From: Isosphaera sp.
GTDB lineage: Bacteria > Planctomycetota > Planctomycetia > Gemmatales > Gemmataceae
NCBI GenBank assembly: GCA_013822345.1
Contig: PNKH01000003.1
Location: forward strand, 62,001-126,000
Reading direction: 5' to 3'
DNA length: 64,000 nt
Shown here: one piece after another, positions 9,825-19,983 of the stretch
Layout of the letters: the number at the start of each line of letters is the position of its first letter
How positions within the stretch are numbered: the stretch's first letter is position 1
Position numbers and translations under genes: made by a program
The notes under the pieces: model-generated
What the model was told of the DNA's origin: nothing
What the model saw: only the letters and a program-made list of their open reading frames with translations
Database searches by the model: none

Positions 9825-11282
9825 CTACGGCCCCGGGGCCCGACCCGGCCCGGGCACCGCCGGCACGTCGACCGGCTGGCGGACGGCCCCGTCGAGCCCG
9901 CCGAGCGCCGGCTGGCCGATCGCCGCGTGGAGCCGGAACTGGGCCCGGTTGAACTCGACCACCTGCTGCAGGTACTGCACCCGGGCGGCGTTCAGGGCCT
10001 GCACCGCGGTCAGCGGCTCCAGCGCGTCGAACTGGGCCCGCGGGCCGACCATCCCGAACGACGCGGCCCGGAACTTCCGGTACATCTCCTCCGCCTGCCG
10101 GACCGCCTCCTGGGCCGCCCCGAGGGCGTCGAACCGGGCCGCCGCCGTCTCCGCCGCCTCGACCACCTGCGCGGCCACCAGCGCCTCCGCCTCCCGCAGC
10201 CGGAGCACCGCGGCGTCCAGACCGGCCCGCCGGGTGCGGACCACCGCCGCCGTCCCCAGCCCCAGGCTCTCCAGGTTCCAGGTCAGGGCGACGCCGGCGT
10301 TGTACTGGCTGACGAGCGGGCTGGACTGCCGGTCCGGGCTGTCCCGGAACCCGGTCAGCCCGCCGCCGACGAACTCCGCCTGCACCCGCGGCAGGAGCGG
10401 GGCCATCCTCGACTGCCGGACCAGGGCGTCCGCCCCCGCCACCCCGGCGGCCGCGGCCGCCACCTCCGGCCGGGCCCGCAGGGCGGTCTGCGTCAGCTCC
10501 TCCAGGGTCGTCTCCCCCGGCACCACCACCAGCGGGACGACCGCCGGCTCGTGCGGCAGCAACTCGACCACCGGGTCCAGGAGCAGCATCCGGGCGAGCC
10601 GGGCGGACGCCGCCGCCGCCCGCCCGCGCAGGACGATCCCCTCCTCCCGCCGCAGGTTCACCTCCGCCGCCGCCCGGTTCACGTCCGCCGCCGTCTTGTT
10701 CAGCCCGGCCTTCGCCCCCGCCTCCGCGGCCGCCAGGACCTGCTCGGTCCGGTCGAGGATGTCGGCGTTGACCGCCCGCAGCCCGTGCAACTCGACGAGG
10801 TCGAGGTAGGCGACGGCGACATCGAGCTGGACCGCGTTGGCGGTCGCGGCCGCCTGGGCGTTCGCCCCCCGCAGGGCCTGGCGGGCGACGAGCGGCAGGT
10901 ACAGGGCGTCGGCCAGGTCGACCCGCAGGGCGGGGCCGGCCCCGAGGGTGGCGTTCCCGCGGTCGACGACGAACGTGTCGCCCCGGCGGTTCTGGTCGAT
11001 CCCCTCGTGGTAGAAGAACGTCCCGCCGGCGGTCAGGCTCGGGACCCACGCCACCTTCGCCCGGTCGAGCTGGGCCGTCGCCTCCCGCACCCGGGCCCGG
11101 GCCACCCCGACGGTCGGGTTGTTCGCGTCGGCCAGCCGCAGGGCGGTCGGCAGGTCGATCGGGTAGGCGGCGGGGGCCCCCGGCCGGGCGGCCGCCGGGG
11201 CGTACGGCCGCGGCGGCTGGGCGGCCGCGGCCGTCGCCAGGGCTAGGCCGGCGAGGGCGACCAGACGGGATCGGGCAGTCAT
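9825..11282 (-). CDS. TolC family outer membrane efflux protein
   Basis: ATG 11282: signal peptide; YPIDLPTALRLADANNPTVGVARARVREATAQLDRAKVAWVPSLTAGGTFFYHEG; long heptad-like regions; 3' of the adaptor and pump genes. Confidence 0.88.
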   Translation of the reverse strand: MTARSRLVALAGLALATAAAAQPPRPYAPAAARPGAPAAYPIDLPTALRLADANNPTVGVARARVREATAQLDRAKVAWVPSLTAGGTFFYHEGIDQNRRGDTFVVDRGNATLGAGPALRVDLADALYLPLVARQALRGANAQAAATANAVQLDVAVAYLDLVELHGLRAVNADILDRTEQVLAAAEAGAKAGLNKTAADVNRAAAEVNLRREEGIVLRGRAAAASARLARMLLLDPVVELLPHEPAVVPLVVVPGETTLEELTQTALRARPEVAAAAAGVAGADALVRQSRMAPLLPRVQAEFVGGGLTGFRDSPDRQSSPLVSQYNAGVALTWNLESLGLGTAAVVRTRRAGLDAAVLRLREAEALVAAQVVEAAETAAARFDALGAAQEAVRQAEEMYRKFRAASFGMVGPRAQFDALEPLTAVQALNAARVQYLQQVVEFNRAQFRLHAAIGQPALGGLDGAVRQPVDVPAVPGPGRAPGP

Positions 11283-11305
11283 CGCGCCTCCGTGCGGCGG
11301 GCGGG

Positions 11306-12994
11306 TCACCACTTGTCGAAGACCGGCGTCACCCGGGCGTTCTCCCCGACCTCGAGCTGGCGGCTCAGGACGACGACCTCGTCCCCGGTCAACTCCCGGG
11401 TCACCTGCCGGCCGCCCCCGCCCGGGATCACCGCGGCCACCTTCGCCAGCGTCCCGTCGTTCATCTGGACGGCCACCGGGACTTGCCGCGTCAGCCCGTT
11501 CTCGACCACCAGGAGGTAGGACTGGCCGGCCCGCCCGTACACCGCCCCGGACGGCAGCAGGAAGGCGTCGCCGAACTTCTCCAGGTCGAGCCGCATCGTC
11601 GCGGTGGTCCCAGGGACGATGGCCGCGTCCCCGCGCCCGGCCCCGCGGTCCGGGGTCAGCGCCCACCCCTCGTGCCACCCCTTGTGGTCGGCCTTCCCGC
11701 GGTACATCCCCGCCCCGGCCGCGGCGACCGCGGCCAGCGGGTCGAGCGGGACCAGCGGGGAGAGCGTCGACTCGACCGCCGCCTCGGTCAGCATCGCCCG
11801 GTACTCGTCCCGGGTCCCGTTGAACACGTCCACCTCGACCCGCATCGTCTGGTCGGCCGGGTCGATCACCCGGCTGTACCGGGTGATCGGGCCGCGGACC
11901 GTCACCCCCGGGAGTTGGGTGAACTCGACCGTCGCCTCGGTCTCCCAGGAGACGAACGGGGCGGCGTTGTCCGGGACCTTGGCCACCACCGTCACCAGGT
12001 CGGTCCGGGCCACGGTGACGAGCGGGTCGGTCGAGCCCCCGGCCCCGGCGGACACGAACCGCCCGGGGTCGGCCGCCCGGGCCACGATCACCCCGTCGAA
12101 CGGGGCGTACAGCCGGGCGTACCCGACCTGGATGGCGGCCGCGTCCCGGTCCCGCCGGGCGACCTCGACGAACGCGGCCCGCAGTTCGATATCGGCCTGC
12201 GCCTTTTCCAGACTTGCGGCCTTCCCGGCCCGGTCCACCTTCGCCTTCTCGACGTCCGCCTCGGCCGCCTCGACCGCCCGGGCCGCGGCCTGGTAGTCGA
12301 GGGCGGCCGCGTCGACCCGGTTCCGCAGCACCACGGTCGACCCGGCCAGGGCGGTGACCGCGTCCAGGTCGGTCTTCCGGGCGGCCCGCGTGTCCTGCGC
12401 CCGGGCCACGTCGATCACCTTGAACCGGACCGCGACGGCGGCCGCGTCGACCGCCGACCGGGCCACCGCCAGGTCCGCCCGGGCGGCCGCCAGCTCCTTC
12501 TCCCGCTGGAGGACGACCGCCTCCTTCTGCTCGACCGCCTGCCGCAGGTCCGGGACATCGATGTCGACCAGCAGCTCCCCGGCCCGGACCGGCTCCCCGA
12601 TGTCCTTGGTCACCGACCGGACGACCCCGGTCACCCGGGCCCGCAGCCCGGCCTGGTAGTACGGCTCGACGGTCGCGAACTGGCGGGTGGTGATCCGGAA
12701 GTTCGCGTCCCGCCGCGGGCGGACCACCTTGACCGACTGCGGCCCGGTCTCGCGCGGCTCCGCCCGGCCGTTCGCCTTCGGGTCCCCGGCGACGACCGGG
12801 TTCGGGAGGAACCCGGTCAGCACCCCGACCCCGGCCGCCGCCCCGCCCACCCCGAGGGCGACGAGCAACCCGACCACGAGCCGCCGGCGGGCGCGGCCGG
12901 ACGGGCGGCGCGGGTGGTGCCCGGCGTGGTGCGGGGAGTGCATCTCGACCGGCCCGCCCGCGGGGGCGTCGGTGGGAACGGGGGTGTCGCTCAT
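11306..12994 (-). CDS. Efflux RND transporter periplasmic adaptor subunit (HlyD/MFP)
   Basis: ATG 12994: N-terminal TM, QFATVEPYYQAGLRARVTGVVRSVTKDIGEPVRAGELLVDIDVPDLRQAV...YARLYAPFDGVIVARAADPGRFV. Confidence 0.9.
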   Translation of the reverse strand: MSDTPVPTDAPAGGPVEMHSPHHAGHHPRRPSGRARRRLVVGLLVALGVGGAAAGVGVLTGFLPNPVVAGDPKANGRAEPRETGPQSVKVVRPRRDANFRITTRQFATVEPYYQAGLRARVTGVVRSVTKDIGEPVRAGELLVDIDVPDLRQAVEQKEAVVLQREKELAAARADLAVARSAVDAAAVAVRFKVIDVARAQDTRAARKTDLDAVTALAGSTVVLRNRVDAAALDYQAAARAVEAAEADVEKAKVDRAGKAASLEKAQADIELRAAFVEVARRDRDAAAIQVGYARLYAPFDGVIVARAADPGRFVSAGAGGSTDPLVTVARTDLVTVVAKVPDNAAPFVSWETEATVEFTQLPGVTVRGPITRYSRVIDPADQTMRVEVDVFNGTRDEYRAMLTEAAVESTLSPLVPLDPLAAVAAAGAGMYRGKADHKGWHEGWALTPDRGAGRGDAAIVPGTTATMRLDLEKFGDAFLLPSGAVYGRAGQSYLLVVENGLTRQVPVAVQMNDGTLAKVAAVIPGGGGRQVTRELTGDEVVVLSRQLEVGENARVTPVFDKW

Positions 12995-15900
12995 CGGGCC
13001 GGCTCCGTCTGGGGCGCGGGGTCGTGGTGCCCGTGCGGGTGCCGCTTGTCGCGGATCAGCAGGGTGTACAGGACCGGGACGACGAACAGGGTCAGGACGG
13101 TGGACGACACCAGCCCGCCGACCACCGCCCGGGCCAGCGGGGTGAGCGCCTCGCTCCCCCGGCCGAGCCCGATCGCCATCGGCAGGAGGTCGAGGAACGT
13201 CGCCAGGAACGTCATCAGGATCGGCTTGAATCGGATCACCGCCGACTGCACGATCGCCTCGCGGACCGTCCGCCCCTGCTTCCGGAGCTGGTTCGCGAAG
13301 TCCATCAGCAGCACGCCCTGCGACACGATGATCCCGACCAGGAAGATCACCCCCATCTCGGACTGCACGTTCAGGGTGCTCCCGGTCGCCCACAGGATCA
13401 CCAGCACCCCGATCAGCCCGAGCGGGACCGTCGCCATGATGATCAGCGGCATCACGAACGACCGCATCAGCGGGACCATCAGCAGGTAGACCAGGACCGA
13501 CGCCAGGGCCAGCCCGACGGCCAGGCTCCCGAACGACTCCCGCATCCGGGCGTACTCCCCGCGGAGCTCCGCCTTCATCCCCTTCGGCAGCTCCAGCCCC
13601 TTCAGCCGGGCCGCGATGTCCGCGGCCAGGCTCCCGATGTCCCGGTTCTCGGTGTTCACCTGCACGTCCACCACCCGCCGCAGCCCGTCGTGGTTGAACT
13701 CGACCGGCTGGGTGGCGGCGCGGATCGCGACCAGGGCCCCGAGCTGGACCGGGGACTTCTGGTTCGTCCCGGTCGCCACCACCGTCTGCAGGTCCTCGAC
13801 CTTGAAGTACGGGTTGTCCGGGTACTGGACGGCGATGAAGTACTGGTTCCCGCTCTTCGGGTCGATCCAGAAGTTCCGGGTCAGGGCGATCGACGAGTTC
13901 ATCGCCGTCACCACCTGCATCACCACGTCCCGGGCCGACAGCCCGACCGCCTGGGCCTTCTCCCGGTTCACCTCCATGATCAGGTACGGGGAGTCGTTCC
14001 GCTGCAGCACCCGCACGTCCGCCGCCCCGGGCACCTCCGCCACCAGCCTCTTGATCCGCCCGGCCGCCTCGAACTTCTGGTCCGACGTGCCCCCGGTCAC
14101 CTGGATGTCGATCGGCGAGGACGCCCCGAAGTTCAGCGCCGCCGACACCATCCCGCCGGTGTCGAAGCTGAACTCCAGGTCCGAGAACCGCGGGTCCGCG
14201 GCCAGGTGCTTGCGGAGCAGGATCGCGTACTCCTGCGCCGACTTGCTCCGCTCCGGGGTCAGTTGCAAGCGGATCACCGTGTCCTGCTGCCCGGCGTTCT
14301 GCGAGTACGCCGCCGACCAGTCGTTGTTCAGCCCGATCTCGGACACGGTCATCTGCAACTCGTGGGCCGGGATCACCTCGGCGATCGCCGCCTCCACGTC
14401 CACGACCCGCCGCTCGGTGGTGTCCAGGCGCATGTTCGACGGGCCGCGGACCTGGATGGAGATCTGCCCGGCGTCCACGGCGGGGAAGAACTCCTGGCCG
14501 ATGAGCCGGGCCAGCCCGAGGCTGGCGGCGAACAGCACCCCGACGCCGGCGAGGACGAGGAACCGGTTCCTCAGGGCGACCGCCAGCAGCCCGGCGTACC
14601 CCCGGCCGACGAGGTCCAGGGCGGCGCTGATCCGGGCGTACACCCGGTCGAAGAACCCGGGGGCGTGCTCGGGGGCGGAGTGCCCGCCGGGGTTGTGCGC
14701 CCCGTGCCCGTGACCGCGGAGCAGCTTCGAGCAGAGGGCCGGGACGAACGTCCAGGACAGGACGAACGAGGCGATCATGGCGAACGCGACCGCCACCGCC
14801 AGCGGCTGGAACAGGAACCCGCTCACCCCCGGGGTCAGGGCGACCGGGGCGAGCACGATGATGAGCGCCAGGGTGGCGACGACCACCGGCAGGGTCAGCT
14901 CGTTGCACGCGTCGGACGCGGCCTGGGCCGGGGTCTTCCCCATCCCCAGGTGCCGGTGGGTGTTCTCCAGCACCACGATCGCGTTGTCGACCAGCGGGCC
15001 GATCGCCAGGAACAGCCCGCCCAGGGTCATCACGTTGATCGTGTTCCCGGTCGTCTTCAGCCCGATCACCGCCCCGAGGATGGCCAGCGGCAGGGACAGC
15101 GAGGCGATCAGCGTCATCTTCCAGTTGCCGAGGAAGATCAAGATCATGAGCGACACCAGGATCGCCCCGATCACCCCCTCGTGGACCAGGCTCTCGATCG
15201 CCTTGCGGACGTACTCGGACTGGTCGATCACGAACTCCAGCGTGCTCCCCTCGGGCAACTCCGACTCCATCTGCGGGATCGCCTCCCGCACCCCGTCGGT
15301 CACGTCCAGGCTGCTCGCCCCGGCCTGCCGGTAGATCGGGACGAACACCTGCTGCCGGCCGTTCACCCGGACCCGGGACTTCTGGATGACCGCGTCGTCC
15401 ACCGCCTCCCCGACGTCCCGCAGCAGGACCCGGCGGCCGGGCTCGAACACGACCGGCATGTCGTTCAGCTCGTCCACCGTCCGGACCATCATGTTGGTGT
15501 CGAGCGACACCTGGTTGTCCCCGAAATAGGCGGTCCCCGGGGAGATCATCATGTTCCCCTTGTCCAGGGCGTTCACCACGTCCACCGCGGACAGCCGGCG
15601 GGCCTCCAGCTTCTTCGGGTCGAGGTAGATCATCACCCGCCGGTCCTTCCCGCCGACCACCACCGGGGCGACCACCCCGCCGATCGCCCCGAGCCGGTTC
15701 CGGACCTCGACCCGGGCGAGGTCCTTCACCTGCTGCTCGGCCATCGACGGGTTGCTGACGGTGAGGATCCCGAGCGGGAGGGTGCCGGTCGGGTCGAACG
15801 GGAGGACGACCGGCGGGAGGGTGTTGGTCGGGAGGTACGGGCGGGCGGCGTCCGCCAGGGTGCTGGACATGGTGATGGCGGTGGTCGGGTCGATGTCCTC

Positions 15901-16188
15901 CCGGAAGTACACCTTGACCACGCTCACCCCGGACACCGACCGGCTCTCGACGTTCGCCACCCCGGGGGACTGGTTCACCCACCGCTCGACCCGGTCGGTC
16001 AGGGTCCGCTCGATCGACTGGGCCGGCATCCCGTTGTAGTACGTCAGCACCTGGACGGCCGGGACGTTGAACGACGGCAGGATGTCGACCGGGATCGAGA
16101 CGATCGCGACCGACCCGAGGACGCAGATGAACAGGGCGAAGACGATCACGCCGTAGATGTTCCCGAGGGCGAGCTTGACCAGGCCCAT
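12991..16188 (-). CDS. Efflux RND transporter permease subunit (AcrB/CusA superfamily)
   Basis: ATG 16188: MGLVKLALGNIYGVIVFALFICVLGSVAIVSIPVDILPSFNVPAVQVLTYYNGMPAQSIERTLTDRVER...; overlaps the adaptor start by 4 nt. Confidence 0.93.
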   Translation of the reverse strand: MGLVKLALGNIYGVIVFALFICVLGSVAIVSIPVDILPSFNVPAVQVLTYYNGMPAQSIERTLTDRVERWVNQSPGVANVESRSVSGVSVVKVYFREDIDPTTAITMSSTLADAARPYLPTNTLPPVVLPFDPTGTLPLGILTVSNPSMAEQQVKDLARVEVRNRLGAIGGVVAPVVVGGKDRRVMIYLDPKKLEARRLSAVDVVNALDKGNMMISPGTAYFGDNQVSLDTNMMVRTVDELNDMPVVFEPGRRVLLRDVGEAVDDAVIQKSRVRVNGRQQVFVPIYRQAGASSLDVTDGVREAIPQMESELPEGSTLEFVIDQSEYVRKAIESLVHEGVIGAILVSLMILIFLGNWKMTLIASLSLPLAILGAVIGLKTTGNTINVMTLGGLFLAIGPLVDNAIVVLENTHRHLGMGKTPAQAASDACNELTLPVVVATLALIIVLAPVALTPGVSGFLFQPLAVAVAFAMIASFVLSWTFVPALCSKLLRGHGHGAHNPGGHSAPEHAPGFFDRVYARISAALDLVGRGYAGLLAVALRNRFLVLAGVGVLFAASLGLARLIGQEFFPAVDAGQISIQVRGPSNMRLDTTERRVVDVEAAIAEVIPAHELQMTVSEIGLNNDWSAAYSQNAGQQDTVIRLQLTPERSKSAQEYAILLRKHLAADPRFSDLEFSFDTGGMVSAALNFGASSPIDIQVTGGTSDQKFEAAGRIKRLVAEVPGAADVRVLQRNDSPYLIMEVNREKAQAVGLSARDVVMQVVTAMNSSIALTRNFWIDPKSGNQYFIAVQYPDNPYFKVEDLQTVVATGTNQKSPVQLGALVAIRAATQPVEFNHDGLRRVVDVQVNTENRDIGSLAADIAARLKGLELPKGMKAELRGEYARMRESFGSLAVGLALASVLVYLLMVPLMRSFVMPLIIMATVPLGLIGVLVILWATGSTLNVQSEMGVIFLVGIIVSQGVLLMDFANQLRKQGRTVREAIVQSAVIRFKPILMTFLATFLDLLPMAIGLGRGSEALTPLARAVVGGLVSSTVLTLFVVPVLYTLLIRDKRHPHGHHDPAPQTEPAR

Positions 16189-16296
16189 CCGTACTCCTCC
16201 GTGGCCGCGAGCGCCCGGGGCAGTTTCGCTCCGAGTAGGTATGGTAACCGGCACCGGGACCGAAGTCACGCCGCCCGGCCCCCGAAGGGACCCGCC

Positions 16297-17640
16297 ATGA
16301 CCCGCGCCTGCCTGATCGGCCTCGCCCTCGCCGCCGCCACCCCGGCCCCCGCCGCCGACCCCGCCCGGCCGAACGTCGTCGTCATCGTCGCCGACGACCT
16401 GGGATACGCGGACGTCGGATTCCAGGGGTGCAAGGACATCCCGACCCCGCACCTCGACGCCCTCGCCGGGGGCGGGGTGGTCTGCACCGGCGGGTACGTC
16501 TCACACCCGTTCTGTTCCCCGACCCGCGCCGGCCTCATGACCGGCCGGTACCAGCACCGGTTCGGGCACGAGAACAACCCGGCGTGGCTCCCGGACGACA
16601 AGGCCGTCGGCCTGCCGCTCGACCAGGTCACCCTGGCCGACGCCCTGAAGAAGGCCGGGTACCGGACCGGGGCGGTCGGGAAGTGGCACCTCGGGGCGCA
16701 CCCGGCGTTCCACCCGAACCGCCGCGGGTTCGACGACTACTTCGGGCTCCTCGGCGGCGGGCACCAGTACTTCGACCACAACCGGTTCAAGACGGACCCG
16801 GACCGGGCCAGGCAGGAGTACTTCATCCCGCTCGTCCGGAACGAGAAGCCGGTCGAGGAAGCCGCGTACCTGACCGACGCCCTCGGGCGGGAGGCGGCGG
16901 CGTTCGTCGAGGCGCACCGGAAGGGGCCGTTCTTCCTGTACCTGGCGTTCAACGCCCCGCACACCCCGCTGCAGGCCCCGGAGAAATACCTCGCCCGGGT
17001 GAAGGACCTCAAGGACGAAAAGCTCCGCACCTACGCGGCGATGGTGTGCGGGCTGGACGACGCGGTCGGGGCGGTGGCGGCGAAGCTGCGGGAGCACGGC
17101 CTCGACCGGAACACCCTGATCTTCTTCCTGAGCGACAACGGCGGGCCGGTGGCGGTGACGAACTGCCGCAACACCCCGCTCCGCGGGGCGAAGGGGCAGC
17201 TGTACGAGGGGGGCGTCCGGGTGCCGTTCGTGGTATCGTGGCCGGACCGGCTCAAGCCCGGGAGGTTCGACCACCCGGTCAGCTCGCTCGACATCTTCCC
17301 GACCGCGCTGGCGGCCGGCGGGGGCGAGGCCCCGAAGGGGCTCGACGGGGTCGACCTCGTCCCGCACCTCCAGGGGAAGGCGGCCGGGCTCGCCGACCGC
17401 ACCCTGTTCTGGCGGACCGGCGGGGGGCAGAGCTTCGCCGCCCGGAAGGGGCCGCTGAAGTACGTCCGGGTCGGGAAGCAGCCGGCCGAGTTGTACGACC
17501 TGGCGGCGGACGCGGCGGAGGCGGCGGACCTGGCCGGGAAGCGGCCGGAGGCGGTCGCCGCCCTCGGCAAGGAGCTCGACGCGTGGAACGCCGCCCTGGT
17601 CGAGCCGCGGTGGCAGAACCCGACGCCGAAGAAGAAGTAA
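16297..17640 (+). CDS. Sulfatase, secreted
   Basis: ATG 16297: MTRACLIGLALAAATPAPAADPARPNVVVIVADDLGYADVGFQGCKDIPTPHLDAL; CSPTRAGLMTGR; VGKWHLG. Confidence 0.93.
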   Translation: MTRACLIGLALAAATPAPAADPARPNVVVIVADDLGYADVGFQGCKDIPTPHLDALAGGGVVCTGGYVSHPFCSPTRAGLMTGRYQHRFGHENNPAWLPDDKAVGLPLDQVTLADALKKAGYRTGAVGKWHLGAHPAFHPNRRGFDDYFGLLGGGHQYFDHNRFKTDPDRARQEYFIPLVRNEKPVEEAAYLTDALGREAAAFVEAHRKGPFFLYLAFNAPHTPLQAPEKYLARVKDLKDEKLRTYAAMVCGLDDAVGAVAAKLREHGLDRNTLIFFLSDNGGPVAVTNCRNTPLRGAKGQLYEGGVRVPFVVSWPDRLKPGRFDHPVSSLDIFPTALAAGGGEAPKGLDGVDLVPHLQGKAAGLADRTLFWRTGGGQSFAARKGPLKYVRVGKQPAELYDLAADAAEAADLAGKRPEAVAALGKELDAWNAALVEPRWQNPTPKKK

Positions 17641-17657
17641 CCCCACGAGGACCACCC

Positions 17658-19079
17658 GTGCCGCGCCTCCTCCTCGCCCTCCTCGCCGCGGTCCTCGGCC
17701 GTCCGACGGCCGCCGCCGACCCGCCGCGGCCGAACTTCGTCTTCCTGTTCGCCGACGACCAGCGGTACGACGCCCTGGGTGTCGTGCAGAAGGAGCACGG
17801 GGCGAAGGGCCGGTTCCCGTGGTTCAAGACCCCGAACATGGACCGCCTCGCGGCCGACGGGGTGCGGTTCCGGAATGCGTTCGTGGTGAACGCCCTCTGC
17901 TCCCCGAGCCGGGCGTGCTTCCTCTCCGGCCGGTACAGCCACGCGAACGGGATCTGGGACAACCGCACCCCGCTCGACGAGGGGCTGGCCACCCACGCCA
18001 CCCTGCTCCGGGCGGCGGGGTACTCGACCGGGTACGTCGGGAAGTGGCACCAGGGGACGCAGCCGGCCAGGCCGGGGTTCGACTGGTCCGCCAGCTTCAC
18101 CGGCCAGGGGGCCTACTTCGGGGCGAACTTCCTGGTCAACGGGAAGTCGGAGAAGGCGGACGACTGGACCGACGACCGGTCGGCCGCCTACGCCGTCCGG
18201 TTCCTGGAGGCCGACCGGGCGAAGGACAAGCCGTTCCTCCTGGTGGTCGGGTTCAAGGCCCCGCACGGCCCGTTCGACCCGCCGAAGCGGCTGGCCGACG
18301 CGTTCGCCGGGGAGGTCGCCCGGGCGGTCCCGAGCCTCGGGCTCCTGCCGGGGTTCAACCCCGGGGTGGGGAAGCCGAAGGAGGTCGGGGAGACGGTCCC
18401 GGTGAACCTGAACTACTTCCGCTGCGTCGCCGGGGTGGACGAGAACGTCGGCAAGGTGCTGGACGCCCTGGACCGGCTGAAGCTCGCCGGGAACACGGTG
18501 GTCGTGTACTCCAGCGACAACGGGTACTACCACGGCGAGCACGGCCTCGGGGACAAGCGGAGCGCGTACGAGGAGAGCATGCGGATCCCGCTGCTGGTGC
18601 GCGACCCGCGGTCCGGGCCGGGGGGGGTGACCCGGGACGACCTGGTGCTGAACGTCGACCTCGCCCCGACGCTCCTCGACCTCGCCGGGGTGCCGGTCCC
18701 GAAGGAGATGCACGGGAAGAGCTGGCGGCCGCTGCTGGCGAAGGACCCGCCGCGCGGGCCGTTCCGGGCGAGCTTCTTCTACGAGTACTTCCGCGAGGAC
18801 GGCCCGAAGAAGGGCGCGCCGGCCGCCACCCCCGGCGGGTACAACACCCCGACCACGACCGCCGTCCGGACCGCGGCGCACAAGCTGATCCGGTACCGCG
18901 ACCGGCCGGAGTGGACCGAGCTGTTCGACCTCGCCGCCGACCCGTACGAGACGAAGAACCGGTTCGCCGCCCCGGCCCTCGCGGAGGTCCGGGCGGCGCT
19001 GGAGAAGGAGCACGACCGGCTGGCGAAGGAACTCGGGTACGCGGTCCCGGCGGGCGTGCCGGCGGAACCGAAGCGGTAG
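17658..19079 (+). CDS. Sulfatase, secreted
   Basis: GTG 17658: (V)PRLLLALLAAVLGRPTAAADPPRPNFVFLFADDQRYDALG; CSPSRACFLSGR; YVGKWHQG; KSWRPLL. Confidence 0.92.
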   Translation: MPRLLLALLAAVLGRPTAAADPPRPNFVFLFADDQRYDALGVVQKEHGAKGRFPWFKTPNMDRLAADGVRFRNAFVVNALCSPSRACFLSGRYSHANGIWDNRTPLDEGLATHATLLRAAGYSTGYVGKWHQGTQPARPGFDWSASFTGQGAYFGANFLVNGKSEKADDWTDDRSAAYAVRFLEADRAKDKPFLLVVGFKAPHGPFDPPKRLADAFAGEVARAVPSLGLLPGFNPGVGKPKEVGETVPVNLNYFRCVAGVDENVGKVLDALDRLKLAGNTVVVYSSDNGYYHGEHGLGDKRSAYEESMRIPLLVRDPRSGPGGVTRDDLVLNVDLAPTLLDLAGVPVPKEMHGKSWRPLLAKDPPRGPFRASFFYEYFREDGPKKGAPAATPGGYNTPTTTAVRTAAHKLIRYRDRPEWTELFDLAADPYETKNRFAAPALAEVRAALEKEHDRLAKELGYAVPAGVPAEPKR

Positions 19080-19142
19080 GCCGGGTGCCCGGCCGCGAAC
19101 CGGGGCTGGTCCGGCGGGGTCTACCGACCGGAGGGGGGTGAC

Positions 19143-19466
19143 ATGACCGGCCCGGTCCTGGGGAGCCTGGTCACCGACGGCGACCGGCGGCGGGACGCGG
19201 TCCACGTCGCGGTCGCCCCGGTCACCGCCGCCGAGGCCCTCGACCCGGGCCAGCACGTCGGGTTCGCCCCGGCCGGCCAGGCGGAGGTGGTCGGGCCGGC
19301 CGACCCCGGCCGCGGCGTCGGGGTGGTCGACCCGTTCCTGACGGCCCCGGTCCGCCCGGGCGAGCGGTTCTGGCTGTTCCTGTACCCGAACACCGTCACC
19401 TCCCTGCGGCACGTCTGGACCCACCCGGCGTTCGCCCCCAGGGTGCCGGCCGGGAAGGAGGGCTGA
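19143..19466 (+). CDS. Small hypothetical protein (107 aa)
   Basis: [97 protein letters not shown]; coding-like composition; 1-nt spacing to the next ORF. Confidence 0.65.
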   Translation: MTGPVLGSLVTDGDRRRDAVHVAVAPVTAAEALDPGQHVGFAPAGQAEVVGPADPGRGVGVVDPFLTAPVRPGERFWLFLYPNTVTSLRHVWTHPAFAPRVPAGKEG

Positions 19467-19467
19467 C

Positions 19468-19887
19468 GTGGACGAGCGCCGGGCGTTCCTCGCCGTGATC
19501 GCGGCCGCCCCGTGGGACGACGAGTTGCCCCGGGCGGTGTTCGCCGACTGGCTGGACGAACAGGGCGAGCACGAGGAGGCCGACCGCCAGCGGAAGTGGG
19601 TGGCGGCCGAGCGGTGGCTGCGGACGTTCGCCAGGGACCACCCGCAGGACTTCTACGGGCACGAGGACGAGGAAGAGCGCGAGGACAACCTCGACTCCGG
19701 GTACGGCCGGCTGATGTACTTCCTGAAGCGGCACGCCGACGGGCGGCACTTCCTGCCGTTCGACACCCCGTACGGGTTCGCCGACTACAGCGAGGACCTG
19801 TGGCGGCACTTCGAGGTGGTGACCGGGCTGAAGGCCCCGGACGGGGAGTACCGGCACCAGATGCCGCCGTTCCGGTGCGCGTGCTGA
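19468..19887 (+). CDS. TIGR02996 domain-containing protein
   Basis: [51 protein letters not shown] matches the recognised FL.AI...P.DD.PR.V.ADWL.E.G pattern. Confidence 0.8.
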   Translation: MDERRAFLAVIAAAPWDDELPRAVFADWLDEQGEHEEADRQRKWVAAERWLRTFARDHPQDFYGHEDEEEREDNLDSGYGRLMYFLKRHADGRHFLPFDTPYGFADYSEDLWRHFEVVTGLKAPDGEYRHQMPPFRCAC

Positions 19888-19894
19888 GCCCGCC

Positions 19895-19957
19895 CGGGCC
19901 GCCACGGAGGGCGGCCCCTACCGGTGGTCGGTAGGGGCCGCCCTCCGTGGCGGCCCG
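19895..19957. repeat. Perfect inverted repeat: 28-bp arms (19895-19922 / 19930-19957), 7-nt spacer, between convergent genes
   Basis: cgggccgccacggagggcggcccctacc / ggtaggggccgccctccgtggcggcccg; each arm also folds on itself (gggccgcc...ggcggccc). Confidence 0.95.
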
Positions 19958-19983
19958 CGACCGCCTGACCGCCCGCCGCCGGG

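Noticed and set aside
11306-15982. 1558-aa minus-strand ORF fused to the efflux adaptor
   Set aside because: The upstream part is an out-of-frame reading of the RND permease; the true adaptor starts at ATG 12994 with a 4-nt overlap.
13024-17640. 1538-aa plus-strand ORF
   Set aside because: Its first ~1090 codons are the antisense of the RND pump operon (low-complexity Arg/Pro/Asp/Val/Gly), a GC-rich shadow ORF; only the C-terminal part from ATG 16297 is a real sulfatase.
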